A stretch of 64,000 nucleotides of DNA from the NCBI RefSeq assembly GCF_042453785.1, contig NC_091665.1, positions 27,824,501-27,888,500 on the forward strand, in the 5' to 3' direction. The notes beneath the pieces were generated by a model. That model was not told where the DNA came from. It searched no databases and worked only from the letters and a program-made list of their open reading frames with translations. The DNA is from Malus domestica. Taxonomy: Eukaryota > Streptophyta > Magnoliopsida > Rosales > Rosaceae. Position 1 is the first letter of the stretch. The number at the start of each line of letters is the position of its first letter. The translations under genes and the position numbers were made by a program. This document shows positions 46,160 through 58,376 of the stretch, one piece after another.

Positions 46160-47665
46160 TCATCCGCTTGCTTTGTCGCTTAAAAGCCTTTGGACGAACA
46201 CTTTCTTGAGTTCCGATTTGATTGCCTTGAACACTCCCACATTTTGTGGTTTTTCCAAAATAAAAGACAATGCATCAATTTGATCCATAGGAGAAAGACC
46301 CATTGGTTCAAGTTCGTTAGCTATGTCACTATGATCTGCAGTACCTTGAATTAAAGCTTCAGTTACCATTTGCATCCTCTTCCCACTTTCAACATAAAAA
46401 TCTTTCAGTCCACTGATAATTGCCTCGGGTTCCATCACTTGAACTTCCCGCAGCTCTTTTCCTCTTTCTTTGGCTATTTTCAGATGAGGTGCTTTGTTGG
46501 CTTTGTTGGTTCATTGAAGAAACAAAATTTTCACCTCCAATATCACTTGCACAAACTTTATCATGACTTTGTTCCTCCACCATTTCAGCAGGGGTTTCGG
46601 CTACATTACATGCAGCCCGATCTTTTCCAAATATATATGCAAATTTATCATACAGTGGAAAATGTTTGCTTCTCCATCCATCAACTTCTTTATTTTTCTA
46701 AGATTATATCAACATAGCAAAACTAAAATTTAGCATGCATAACAAATACAGCGGCAAGAATATAACTAATGTATAAATAAAATAGGATATGAACATGCAC
46801 ATAAGTTTGCCATGCGTCATCACTGTCAACTTCAACGCACTTTTTGACATCATTCCATGCAAATCCACTTGTGTTTATCATGTCAACAACCAAACTATAT
46901 GTTTTTTTTCCATTTCTTCAACTTTGACTCAATATGTGGAGTTGCCTTTATATTGGAATGAAGACATAAAACATTGACAACTTTCACTATTTCAATCAAA
47001 GTACCTTGTTTGAAAGCACCGGTGTCACACCGTTGCTTCCGAGCAAAAGGTATAAAATATTGATGATATCAGAAATATCGGTAGTCCAAAAACACAGAAA
47101 TTTCGATGGAAATATCGGGATATTATCGATATCGATAAAAATTGAATAAAAACCACGGAAATTGTAAGAAAAACTTGGAAATTTTTATTGAAACTTTGCA
47201 GGATGTTTATTTATTCAATTATCTATTAGTTTATCACAAAAAATTGGAAGGAAATGCATTGCATGATAGATATAACTGATTTAAGTTGATTATATAGCGA
47301 GCTGGCAAATATTGTGAGTGTAGAAAATATGTAGTAATTAATTAAAGAAGTTTAAACACACCATAATCATTTATATATAATGAATTAGTACAATATTTTA
47401 CACTTTATACATTGCATGGTAAGATACATGAGTGACTTAGCAAGGTCTAAAATATCGATAATATTGGAAATATCGGTAATCCAAAAAAATATCGGTAGTC
47501 CAAAAACACGGAAATTTCGATGGAAATATCGAGATATTATGGATATTTTAGACCATAAAAAAAAGCCTCAAGAACGGATAGTAATGCTTCTTCCTCAAAT
47601 GCTTCCCATTTACGCATTCTTCCTTTTGGCTCTTGAGTAGCATTCAAAATATTGTCGTTATCCAT
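46160..47665 (-). pseudogene. Myb/SANT-like accessory protein of the PIF/Harbinger element, disrupted
   Basis: The start ATG is at 47665 (MDNDNILNATQEPKGRMRKW, then EAFEEEALLSVLEAF). The frame is cut by a MITE (47049-47554) and resumes at RKQRCDTGAFKQGTLIEIVK. It then shifts by one base in an A-run near 46906 before TYSLVVDMINTSGFAWNDVK. A later part (WRSKHFPLYDKFAYIFGKDR) precedes another frame change before MEPEAIISGLKDFYVESGKR. The C-terminus ends LLSDKASG at 46160. The layout is that of the DNA-binding partner of PIF/Harbinger transposases. At least three lesions make it non-functional. Confidence 0.82.
47049..47554. mobile_element. ATATCG-type MITE inside the Myb-like gene
   Basis: The inverted ends are GGTATAAAATATTGATGATA and GGTCTAAAATATCCATAATA. 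The interior is a reverse-complement relative of 6120-6440, the right part of the 1.29-kb element at 5161. A second internal end-like sequence (GGTCTAAAATATCGATAAT) lies at about 47443. The target duplication is unclear because it landed in a T/A run. Confidence 0.7.
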
Positions 47666-47943
47666 ACCTAAACAAAAAATATTTGAATTTACTAAAATAC
47701 AATACAAATAATCAATTTGCATAATATCCAATTAATTGGCATACCATCCAATCAATAAAAAAGTTTTAACATTCATTGATGAGCAATCTAATCATTTTGC
47801 TAATATCCAACAAATGCATGATAAAAATGAATACTAAAATAAAATGTTATCATTAACACATATAACTAGTTCGGTTGTTGGTTCCTAATTGCTCTCCACT
47901 CATTATACATTTTCTGAGCCATGGCATTCCTCTTTGTAGTCCA

Positions 47944-49121
47944 CTAGTAAGATGTTTCAACACTACCAACATATTCACCTTCTTCTGTATTTTGTCCATC
48001 TTCTATTATTGGCAAATTCTCCATTGGATCTACAGACATCTCTTGCCTAATAAGATTGTGTAGTAGGCAACAAGCAGTAATTATTCGACCTTGTGTCCTT
48101 ATCGGATAGAAAGATGGACTCCTTAGTATCGACCACCTTCCTTTTAGCAAGCCAAAACAGCGTTCAATTACATTCCTTGCCTTAGAATGCTTCATGTTAA
48201 AATATTCTTCCTTATTAGAAGGTGTCCGTCCCTCCCATTCAGATAAATGATAAGGTATTCCTCTATAGGGTGCAAGGAATCCTTCACCATTTGTATAACC
48301 ATCATCTGCAAGGTAATAATAACCTAATAAAAAAAAAAGCAGACCTTATTAACGTTTTGTAGTTGACAAACAAAACTAGACCTAACTTACAAAGTTGAGA
48401 CTAACTAATAGTCTTACCCGCTGGTACCTTAAAACCATTAGGCCTATTAATTGCATCATGTAGCATTCTAGAGTCTGATGCCGAACCCTCCCACCCCGGA
48501 AACACATATATGAACTGCATATCTCCTGAACACACACCTAACACATTAGTTGCGACTCGACCCTTTCTTGTTAGGTATCTTGGTTTGTCAATTTCAGGTA
48601 CATGCACATCAATGTGTGTTCCATCTAATGCTCCCAAGCAATTCTAAAAAAAAAATAAAAAAAAGCTTTTGCTAATTTATACAAAGGGAATGAAGAGTTA
48701 AAGCTTAGGGAAAATGAAAAAAAAATTATCATCATACCTTAAAACATCGCCACCTAGGATTTGTAGAATCAATAGGCACATGCTAAGGGACTTTTAGTAG
48801 GATACCTTGTAATCGCAAAATTCCTTGCAATACGCTATTGAAATACCTACTTATAGTCTCTCCCGACCTATAAAATCTACCGCCAACACTACGATTCTTA
48901 GTATGATGTGCTAATATTTGTAAAGTCATACACACCTGCTTCTCTACAAACACCAAACCATCCGTTTTTACCCTCCCATCTTGACGAAGTAATTCACATA
49001 ATATGCTAAAAGTCCTTCTATCCATTCTCAATTCGTTGACACATTCAATATCAGTATTCCCTATTATACCATTCAGATAACACAAACTAATCTCTCGTTT
49101 AACAAGTGAACGGTTAGTCAA
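47944..49121 (-). pseudogene. PIF/Harbinger DDE transposase (ALP1-like) with one premature stop
   Basis: Exons 49121-48738, 48643-48418 and 48323-47944 join in frame over GT-AG introns. The N-terminal part reads MTNRSLVKREISLCYLNGII, then RTFSILCELLRQDGRVKTDG and RSVGGRFYRSGETISRYFNS. The DDE residues are all present: Asp in GALDGTHI, Asp in YYLADDGYTNGEGFLAPYRG, and Glu in HSKARNVIERCFGLLKGRWS. A TAG at 48785-48783 interrupts the first exon between LLKVP and HVPIDSTNPRWRCFK. No other lesion is visible from the start to the C-terminus. The reading frame upstream of 49121 is closed, so a further 5' exon, if any, is not seen. Confidence 0.88.
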
Positions 49122-49303
49122 AGTGCGTCGTTCAACATGTCTCTATTTGGCCCTTAGCATCAGTAACACAAGAATCGTACAAATGCAAATTGTCTCTAAA
49201 TGAGACATTTGTAACAATAAGATCAATAAAAGCTTCATTCGCTCCATATCTATCCAAACAAAAAAAAAAGAAAACAAAAAATAAGGACATTATATATGCA
49301 GAA

Positions 49304-49811
49304 TACACACACACACACACAGAGTACACACAAACACACACACACACAGATTACACACACACACACACACACACAGATTACACACACACACATAGTACAC
49401 ACAAACACACACACAGAGTACACACAAACACACACATACACATAAAAATTACACACACACACACACACATATAGATTACACACACACACACAAATTACAC
49501 ACACACAGAGTACACACAAACACACACAGAGTACACACAAACACACACACAGAGATTACAAACACACACACACACACAAATTACACACACTCACACACAC
49601 ACACACACACATATTACACACACACACACATAGATTACACATACACACACACAGAGTACACACAAACACACACACACATATTACACTCACACACAGAGAT
49701 TACACACACACACACACACAAATTACACACACACAAAGATTACACACACACACACACACACACACATATATTACACACAAACAGAGTACACACAAACACA
49801 CACACGCACAG

Positions 49812-49858
<47 letters not shown>

Positions 49859-50240
49859 CACAAACACATACACACACAGATTACACACTCACACACACAC
49901 ACAAAGTACACACAAACACACACACACAGATTGCACACACACACACACAGATTACACACACACACACACATAGATTACACACACACACACATAAAGATTC
50001 CACACACACACACACACAAATTACACACACACACACACAGAGATTACACACATATACACAGAGATTACACACATGCACACAGAGTACACACAAACACACA
50101 CAAACACACACACACACACAGAGTACACACAAACACATACAAACACACACACACACACACACACATAGATACATACACACACACAGAGTACACAAACACA
50201 CACACACACACACATGCACAGACACACACACACAGAGTAC
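49304..50240. repeat. Compound (CA)n microsatellite, about 0.94 kb
   Basis: (AC)n runs are interrupted by recurring AGATTAC, AGAGTACACACAAAC and AAATTAC units, so it is a higher-order minisatellite as well as a microsatellite. It lies between the transposase exons and the right end of the element. Open frames here are simple-repeat artefacts. Confidence 0.95.
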
Positions 50241-50830
50241 TCTCATTGTTGAAACCCCAAATTTTAAAAATCGAAAACAGCATGTGGGTAGGACTTTCAA
50301 GTTTCACAACTTTGACATCCTAAATTCCCAAGTTCCATCTCATCTTATGAAAACCCCAAATTCTAATCTCAAATTCACCTAAATATCAAAACCCTAATTT
50401 GTTCAAGTGCAGAGGTCTATGATTTAAAATTTCTCAAACCCAAAACAACAAAATTAAATAAAGCTCAGTTAATATCACAAACTAATCCACACAAATCGAC
50501 GAAATAAATCGAAGATTCGAAGCTTACCAGACAACTCGAGGCAGATGAGGGCGAGCAGCTGCAGATGAGCGAAGACGCAGCGATGAAAGTGAGGAGGATG
50601 ACGATGAGGGAGCACGGCAAGGACGACGATGAGGGAAGACGTCGAGATGAGGACGATGAAGGCGATGAAGGAAGACGCAGAAAATCTCTCGTGTTTTCTT
50701 TGGCTTATGAGTCTGTCCAAAATTGGGGATCCTCGTTAAGAACGGCTAAGGAGGTGTTTAATCCGGGCGAATCCCTGCTAAGCTCATTAAAGCTAATCCT
50801 AGTGCACACCAAACAAATAACTACAGTCTA
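50241..50830. other. 5' terminal region of the PIF/Harbinger element
   Basis: Probable transposase leader, with GAAGCTTACCAGACAACTCG reading as a possible minus-strand donor. A GA-rich stretch (50560-50690) gives an acidic/basic repeat frame. No conserved protein is seen. Confidence 0.4.
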
Positions 50831-51113
50831 GTCCAGTCCAGTCTTTCTTAATCCTGTCAAACAAATGGGCCCTTAGGTTATTAGCTTTGATTTTCCCAAA
50901 TATAGCTAAAAAGGATGATGTGTTGAATTGCATCTTATATCAACGAGATGAATCCAATATATGTTGCTGTTTCAATCTTTGTTTTAGATTTTTTAATTTG
51001 CATTAAGAGACTTGTGTTTTCTTTTGTGGTTTTATTTAATTTCTAAATTATTTTGTTAGTTCCTAAAGATTTTTTAAATTTCAAAAAATTAATTTTTTCC
51101 ATATGATCCATGT

Positions 51114-51377
51114 TGTGGAGCCAAAAATAATCACAAGGCGACACGTGGATTTTTGGGTAAAAGATGACAAAAATATCCTTGAGGCATACCGGGATTCCTA
51201 CGCGCGAGGAGCGTACAATCATTTGTCAATCAAGTCAAAAGTGTCCAAAATAGGTAACCAAATCAAAGATATTCTCATCCATCCTAATCTTAGATAATTA
51301 TTTTATAACCTACATAACATTACATTTAAGTGGAGGTTAATTGGCTAATTAATCCATTAATCACCAATTAAATCACC
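51114..51377 (+). repeat. Truncated first LTR
   Basis: It matches the first about 290 bp of the full LTRs with small deletions (the ATTAATGGATTAATTCC stretch is missing). It then jumps at AAATCACC to internal sequence TTCAAAGCAACAAGC, found intact at 57939. A short ACC microhomology at the join suggests a deletion. Confidence 0.85.
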
Positions 51378-52515
51378 TTCAAAGCAACAAGCTCAGAATC
51401 CAACCTCTTGATCTCCTCGGCTAAGGAATAAGCTTCAACTGCCATAATCTTCGCCACCTCCTTGACAACTTTGCTATATATGCATCATAGCAAGCAGAGC
51501 AGTCCTTTTATAGTGGGTCGTATGTTTTGCAAAGGAACTTGGGCAAACAACCTTTCTACCGCTATCAACAAACTTGGCACAAGCGTTCATGACTTCAAGC
51601 AGATATAGTTTTAAAAGCATACAGATCTCAGCAGCCTCCCCAGAAGCAGGCTTAGTGGATTTCTCACAACTGCCCACACGAGCAGTATCTTCCTTCCTAG
51701 CAGGCGAATCAGTCTCAGCAGCAAAGGGAGTGGGCCTTAGCGCCACTTTAGCAACAGAGTCCACCTTACCACTTTTCATAATAGCAAGTTTCTCTAAAGG
51801 TGAACCAGAGATCAACCCAGCATTCTAGCAGGCAGGAGGCCTGCATGCCCAGCATTCCAGCAATCCATGAGGCCCACGACCTCCTAATTTCTTTCAGTCG
51901 CCAGCTTGGCCTGAGTAAGGTCTAAGAGCCCCAAGGACATGAGCCATGTGGCTCGCCTAGCACTGCGCCCCAACGCCACAATCCGCAGCCCCAACCGCAC
52001 AAGTTGCCTTTGGCTTTAGCCAAGCCAAACAGGCCAAGCAGTGACCCTTGCCACGAAGCCTCCTCATCCCATGCCGAGCCGACTCCTGGCCCCTGCCAGC
52101 CGACATGCTGCACCACCCCGACGGCTGCCCCGCAATAGCACTATCCAAGAAGAAGACAAGAAAAAATTAAATTTTTCTTACATTGGTGCGGCACGGAGAA
52201 GACGAAGAAATCAACGAAAGACGGTCATTTGCAAGATGTAGAAGATTGCTAGAGGAGGGGGAACAAATATCATCTAAGCTCTCTCTCTCTTGTAGGGTAG
52301 AATAAATCGCTCTCCAAAGTTGATTTAATAACCCACTTAAGGTGGACTTAAATAGGCTTTGAGAGAAATTTATTTCCCTTTCCTAGAATGACCTAATTTC
52401 CTATTAAAGAGAGAATCTACATCAAAATAGGAAGCAATCCTACATTTCCTAAAGCAAGATGATCTCTACACCTGCTGCCCTTTCCTATGAGGAGCCCAAC
52501 AAGTGTGGGGGCATT
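51378..52515 (-). pseudogene. Duplicated 3' internal segment with antisense ORF copy
   Basis: It corresponds to 57939-59075. The minus-strand frame 51815-51474 reads ISGSPLEKLAIMKSGKVDSV and ends SFAKHTTHYKRTALLAMMHI, matching 58376-58035. It ends in a purine-rich tract (GTGTGGGGGCATT) just before the second LTR. Confidence 0.75.
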
Positions 52516-53205
52516 TGTGGAGCCAAAAATAATCACAAGGTGACACGTGGATTTTTGGGTAAAAGAGGACAAAAATACCCTTGAGGCATACCGGGATTCC
52601 TACGCGCGAGTAGCGGACAATTATCCGTCAATCAAGTCAAAAGTGTCCAAAATAGGTAATCAATTCAAAGATATTCTCATCCATCCTCATCTTAGGTAAT
52701 TATTTTATAACCTACATAACATTACATTTAAATGGAGGTTAATTGGCTAATTAATGGATTAATTCCTAATTAATCCATTAATCACCAATTAAATCACCCA
52801 CAAAATATACCCAAAAATCCCAAAGGGCCGGCCACCCTTGTTGATCTCATCATATTTACCTATTTTATCACATTAATTAGCTAGTTAATTTGGCAATAAT
52901 TTTATTTGCTAAATTAATTAGTCAATTATTCTCATAACTCCTAAATTCAACCTAAATCAAGAACCCTATCCCTATAAATAGGCTCCTATTCTCACCAAAA
53001 ACCTAGGTCCTTACTCTTGCTAAAATTCTCCAAAGCTCTCAAACACTTTTATCTCAAAATTCTAACTTTGGCATCGGAGGTTCTTCGGTCAAAGCCCCAC
53101 CCATTCATCGTGGGCGCTTGAGGCTCTTGGCCTTAACCTAAGGTGTTATTTGTTTTGTAGGTGCAATTTTGTCCAAGATCAAGGAGGAAGAAATTTGCAT
53201 CCACA
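52516..53205 (+). repeat. Full LTR, left (690 bp)
   Basis: It runs TGTGGAGCC...TTTGCATCCACA and contains a TATA-like CCCTATAAATAGGC near 52970. It is followed by TTGGTGCTTTCATTGAGAG, the primer-binding region. By eye it differs from the right LTR at about 2-3% of positions. Confidence 0.92.
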
Positions 53206-53368
53206 AATTGGTGCTTTCATTGAGAGGTGAGATCCATACTCATAGAAGACTCTCGCATAAAAAGGTTTTTCTCTATTTTCTAGTCCATTTGAATATTTTT
53301 CATACGTTCTTATTATTAGAAATTTTTATTTGCAAAGGTTCTTTGATAAAATGTATAAGAAAAATATA

Positions 53369-53833
53369 ATGGCTAGAAATTTAGAAAATTCCACAAGTGA
53401 AAATTCTAATACTCAAGAAATGGGTCCGCGGCGATTTACGAGGCTAAATGTGGTCATAGGCGAAGTGGTACCACCACTACGAGGTTCCACCATGGCCCAA
53501 GACGTGTCATCCAAGCTTGCACGGGCCCGAGCCCAAGCCTGGCATTCACATGCATCACGCACTGAGCAGCCTGTTCTCGTCGAGCAGCCCACTTCCGTGG
53601 CCCAACCTGCTCCTACCGAGCAACCTACTCTCACGGTCCAGCCTGCTCCCGACGAGCAGCCCACTCCCGTGGCCCAGCCTGTTCCAGCCGAGTAGCCTGC
53701 TTTCGTGGCCCAGCCTGCTCCCAACGAGTAGCCCACTTTCGTGGCCCAGCCTGTTCCCGCCGAGCAGCCCACTCTCGCGGCCCAGCCTGCTCTTGTGGCC
53801 CAGCCTGCTCCCACGACCCAATCTGCTCCCGTG
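53369..53833 (+). pseudogene. Gag-like N-terminus with a 12-residue Pro-rich tandem repeat
   Basis: It opens MARNLENSTSENSNTQEMGP. From 53570 it encodes repeats of about EQPTPVAQPAPA (36-bp unit, roughly seven copies). A CAG-to-TAG change stops the frame at 53693-53695, and a second TAG sits one unit later. The repeat is probably a family-specific Gag insertion; no nucleocapsid zinc knuckle was seen. Confidence 0.6.
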
Positions 53834-55339
53834 GCTTTCCAAGCAGCCCAAGTCGGCCCAAGACTATCTCAACTATCTGGACCTACCATCAAGCTGGGAG
53901 CATTTTCACCACATTTCTTCGTGGATTTGATATTTCCCAACTCAAATCTCGCACCCAGAGCCTACCACACTTCCACTGCTCAATGAGGCACATTCCTTCC
54001 AAGTTCTTCCAATCTAAATGGCAAACAACACTTGTCTCAACAAGTCATAGAGTTGACGAACGTCCTTGCACAATAGATAACCTTGGTGAATCAACTCTTG
54101 CAACGCACCGAGATCCAACGTGCCTCGGACAAGGTGTCCCGAAGTAGGACAAGGGCAAATGAACCTTTCCATTAGTGTCCCGGTAAGTAGCCTATCAACT
54201 AGCCACGATCTGAGCGTTCTGGCAGTTTACGTACCCGATTGGGCCCCCGAGATAGCGTAAACTCCCATCTTAGAGTGCGGAGGAGCATGCACTCTCGACT
54301 AAGCCCACAAACGAGTATATTCACAGTTGGGCTTACACTCCGATAGTCAACATAAGCAACCTTCCAAGCGAAGTGTTCATTCGCGGCTAAGCTCTCAAGG
54401 AGCATCATCCACCTCACATCGGAGTAGGCAGCACGACAGACGGAGAGAAACAGTCACTTAATACGGCTCAAGTTCAACCGGCAGCCTGCGAAGAACTCGT
54501 TCGCCTGCTAGGAACGCGCTACACGCACCGCATCTGGGGCATAGACGAGCCAAATATATGGAAGAGCAGCCTAGACCAGCAAGTCACGGTTGGGGGCAGC
54601 CGAGAGCTCCATTACCTCAACAAAGGCAAATTCATGAAGAAGTAGAGAGACTCTTGACCAAGCGATTGCGCACTTTCCAAGCGATCTTGAATATGAAGTT
54701 CCCCACTACTCTGAAGGAGATTCAAAGTCTGACTGGACGAGTAGTCACATCTGAAGTAGCAAGAAGCTCTATCATCATACGAGAAAAGCTCAGGGCCCGA
54801 CTACCTGTATTATACAGTTCAAAAGCTCTCCTTGATGTTATTAAAAATTCAAAAGCTAACTTTGACGATAGTTGTTGTAACCCAGAAGCTCAAGTTTTAC
54901 CTTTAAACGCATGTAGTTATCCTTATGACGCATTATTTTGCCCAATCCAGACACACGACGATAAAGGCGTAAGATCCTGGCGAATGCAAAGTTTTCTAAC
55001 GAACACAACAACTCGGCCTAAAAGACACGCCAAGGGCAAACGAACACTAGAATGACACACTCGGAAGCAAGTTTTGTCCTCGTCGCCCCAAAAGATTTTA
55101 CATAGGAGCAACATGTACTTGCAGTCAAACACCACTTCCTACTACGTGTCACACGGTCCTAGCTGACCCTTGCTTTATAATTCAACTTTACAGTGGTCCA
55201 ATACCAGCAGTTAAGCATCTTCTACTGCATGTAACATGGCCCCAGCTCCACGGCTTCCTACCACGCATTTATGACGCAATAGAGCGGCCCAACGACGTCT
55301 CGGAAGTAGCCGAGCACATTCTATCAGCACCTGCTCCAC
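53834..55339 (+). pseudogene. Degraded gag-pol remnant
   Basis: No long intact frame. 54699-54760 encodes KFPTTLKEIQSLTGRVV, the C-terminal signature of the reverse transcriptase region in Tat-type elements. The rest of the RT, including its catalytic motif, is missing, so an internal deletion joins gag-like and late RT sequence. 55300-55400 holds the start of the RNase H (PDGDFWHLHVDSASNYKGSG). Confidence 0.55.
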
Positions 55340-55560
55340 CCGATGGAGACTTCTGGCATTTGCATGTCGACAGCGCATCCAACTACAAAGGTTCAGGAGC
55401 AGACGATCATTCTAGGTTTCAAAGCATCTAACAACGAAGCAAAGTACGAAGCCCCACTAGCAGGCCTTCGAATGACAAAAGACTTGGCGGTGAAAAAGCT
55501 TTCAATCCATTTCGATTCCCAGCTAATCACCAGCCAAACTACTAGGGGCAAATGCATGAT
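55340..55560 (+). pseudogene. RNase H domain remnant (Tat-type)
   Basis: ILGFKASNNEAKYEAPLAGL and KDLAVKKLSIHFDSQLITSQ match the RNase H of Tat-lineage Gypsy elements, with substitutions (NNEAEYEALLAGL expected). A frameshift near 55400 separates it from its N-terminal part. Confidence 0.7.
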
Positions 55561-56424
55561 GATCGTGGCAACTGACTACTTCACCAAATAGGTAGAAGCA
55601 GAGCCCATGACGACCACGATTCAAACGGACATAAAGCGCTTCATATGGAGGAACATCATTTGCTGATTTGGCATCCCTTAATCCATCATCACCGACAATG
55701 ACTCGCAATTTGTGGGCAAAGATTTGGTAAAGTTATTTAAAAAATATGGCATCAAACAGCACATGTCTACGCCAAGATATTCTCAAGGCAATAGGTGGGC
55801 CAAAGTATCCACCAAGATGATCCTCGATTGCCACAAAAAATGCCCCACCAGTAAGAAAAGAAAATGGTCAGACGAACTCTATGGATATCTATGTGCATAT
55901 CGCACCACCAAAAGACGAGCAACCGAAAGAAGATGGCCACAAGCTTAAATCTGGCATAGGAGAAATGCGAGCAGACTATCACCCGCATCACAGCTTACCA
56001 GCAATAGTTTCTTTCCAGCTACAACAAAAGGGCCAAGATCCGGAAGTTGCAGCCCAGAGATTTAGTCCTAAGAAAAGCCTTCATCATTGCCCATAGAGAA
56101 GGCTCCAAAAAGATGGATCTCATCTGGAAAGGTTCATACATGATCAGCAGAGTAGGTGGCAAGAGTAATTACACCCTCGCCACCATGAAACGAGAAAAAG
56201 ATCGAAAAGTAGTGGAGCGCCTACAAGCTGAAGAAGTATCATGTGTGACCTCCTACTACATCAAAGCCCGAAGATTCAAGAATCTCAACGGGCACCACCT
56301 CACAAGCCGAGGACTATCCAGTTGTTATGCAGTTCCTACCTTACAACTAAGTTCTCGTTCGTTTCACTCGTTTTTCAATGAGGAATTCAGAAGTAATCAC
56401 AACTTGGCTCGGCTGCATGCTTAG
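55545..56424 (+). pseudogene. Integrase remnant
   Basis: The core fragments are CMMIVATDYFTK, stop, VEAEP; then SIITDNDSQFVGKDLVKLFK and GIKQHMSTPRYSQGNRWAKV (family PYYPQGNGQ). The C-terminal part in another frame reads PRDLVLRKAFIIAHREGSKK and GSYMISRVGGKSNYTLATMK, the GPY/F-type module. At least three stops or frameshifts mean no active integrase. Confidence 0.75.
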
Positions 56425-57565
56425 AACAACTAATCACTCCTGCACTTCAAAAAAAGACTGCGCCCTTCTTAAGGACTCATTGCAGGAATTACAACCCCCG
56501 AGAGACCAACCATGCTCTCCAGTGCGATAAGGTAAACTAATTGCTCTCCAGTGCGAGAGGGTAAACCAATTCCCTGACACCTATATGGGTCAGCTCTCCA
56601 AGATGAGAGGATTAAACTCTACACTCCTAATATCCAAACGTGGATGAACTTGGCTGCCCTAGTATAACTAGATGCACGATAGCTTGCACTGGGATTCCTA
56701 GAAGTAGCCACAATGGTCTTTTTCAAGGTTTAGCTAATTGAAGGATTTTGGGTCTCTTGGCTTAATCCGCTTAGACCCGGGCCCTAAAGACGGAGGGGGC
56801 ACATTACGCAGTACTCCCTGCAGACGGCTGCCCTGGAACCCTAAAGCTGCTACCAAGTGCACTAAGGTAGCCTATGGATTCCGGAAGACTGCCTACGGCT
56901 TGCCTTTCGAGCAGTAAAGTCACGCTAGACTTATACAACCGCACATTATTGTGATAGGTTAAACAAGCTAGCGCGCATATACGAAGTTTTATCCATTGCC
57001 GACATGTTACGTAGTCGATAAGCTTCACCTCTGCCAAGCGCAGAACAACCTACACCAAGTCCTAAAGTGTTGTGATACTTGCTACGCAACCTACGAAATT
57101 GGAAAAAGTCAAGGTTAACAGCCTAGTGGTTACGCGGACTTGTCTGCTTCTGTAAGTAAGGCATCCGGCTGCTAACCCTATGGCTAACAACTTTGCAAAG
57201 TTCTACACCAACACCTATGGCTGCATAGGCTACGCGAGCTTGTCTGCTTATAAAAAAGTAGCATGCCTACCACTGGTCTATCAAGTCTAAAGGCTAGGGC
57301 ATGAACAAAATAAGCGAAGATAAAGAAAAACGAAGGAAATCATGTTTATAAACAACTAGCAAAGGCCAAAGGAGTTCAAGCAAAACATGAGCTACAGGGA
57401 AAAACAAAGAAAATCCTAAAGGCTACTTAGAATACTACACTACAGCAGCTTGGACATCCCACAACTACTCGGTCGCCACACCTTCAGTAGCCATAATGCT
57501 CTTAGCAACGGCATCATCTGGCGCTTCACCCCTGGTTGCCCCCGCCTGGGCACTAACTTCTCCAA
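56425..57565. other. Spacer between integrase and the antisense ORF of the Tat element
   Basis: GC-moderate sequence without a convincing frame. It contains repeated short phrases (GCTCTCCAGTGCGA, CTACGC). Long 3' untranslated spacers are normal for this lineage. Confidence 0.5.
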
Positions 57566-58376
57566 CTACTTCACCAATGGAAGCCGTAAAAGCAAGCAAG
57601 TCTTCTGGAGAAATAGAAAAGGTCTCGAAACCTCAAGCCCATCATTTTCACCCTTCAGCTGCTCATTCTTCTCAAGCAGACTAACACGGATGCGCTGCAG
57701 CTCATCCACTCCCTTCTTAGCATAAGCAGCAATTAACTCTTCATCCTTTGCATAAGCAGCGAAATGAAGCTCATAAACTGCAAAGTCAAGATCTTTAATC
57801 TGAGGTATGTAACATTCAATCTCATTCTCTGCACTTTCATACTTAACTTGGATCGCGTCAAGCTTAGTCTTCAAGTTAATGATCTTGTGGCGAGCGGTCT
57901 CAAGCTGCAGAGAAGTGGGGACAGAAATATTAGACCCCTTCAAAGCAACAAGCTCAGAATCCAACTTCTTGATCTCTTCGGCTAAGGAATAAGCTTCAAC
58001 TGCCATAATCTTCGCCACCTCCTTGACAGCTTTGCTATATATGCATCATAGCAAGCAGAGCAGTCCTTCTATAGTGGGTTGTATGTTTTGCAAAGGAATT
58101 TGGGCAAACAACCTTTCTACCGCTATCAACAAACTTGGCACAAGCGTCCATGACTTCAAGCAGATATAATTTTAAAAGCACACATATCTCAGCAGCCTCC
58201 CCAGAAGCAGGCTTAGTGGATTTCTCACAGCTGCCCACACGAGCAGTATCTTCCTTACTAGCAGGCGAATCAGTCTCAGCAGCAAAGGGAGTGGGCCTTG
58301 GCGCCACTTTAGCAATAAAGTCCACCTTACCACTTTTCATAATAGCAAGTTTCACTAAAGGTGAACCAGAGATCAA
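57566..58376 (-). pseudogene. Antisense accessory ORF with coiled coil in the Tat element
   Basis: On the strand opposite to gag-pol, between pol and the 3' LTR. It reads ISGSPLVKLAIMKSGKVDFI, then SFAKHTTHYRRTALLAMMHI. After a stop or frame change near 58033 it continues as MAVEAYSLAEEIKKLDSELV and LETARHKIINLKTKLDAIQV, with coiled-coil heptads. A second partial copy lies at 51474-51815. Tat-type elements are known to carry extra ORFs here, sometimes antisense. The role is unknown. Confidence 0.55.

Larger units (their letters stand above)
45468..50872 (-). mobile_element. PIF/Harbinger transposon, 5.4 kb, two decayed genes
   Basis: The inverted ends are GGATCCGTTTGTTGCGCCGG and, read from the other side, GGGCCCATTTGTTTGACAGG. 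Subterminal GGACTGGACTGG repeats are inverted at the two ends. Flanking TTA is at 45465-45467 and 50873-50875. The block 1 paralogous site (AGCACGTTTAGGTTATTAGC near 28870) is empty, proving the borders. It carries the two genes of the superfamily on the minus strand: a DDE transposase and a Myb/SANT-like partner. Both are broken. A 0.9-kb CA-rich satellite and a secondary MITE are inserted. Confidence 0.93.

Noticed and set aside
49190..50323. Several long open frames of Thr-His or Cys-Val repeats
   Set aside because: They are translations of the CA microsatellite in various frames and have no gene-like composition.
52041..52241. Plus-strand Pro/Arg-rich frame, repeated at 58565-58765
   Set aside because: It lies in the duplicated 3' internal region of the Tat element, overlaps the other-strand frame and has no domain; treated as incidental.
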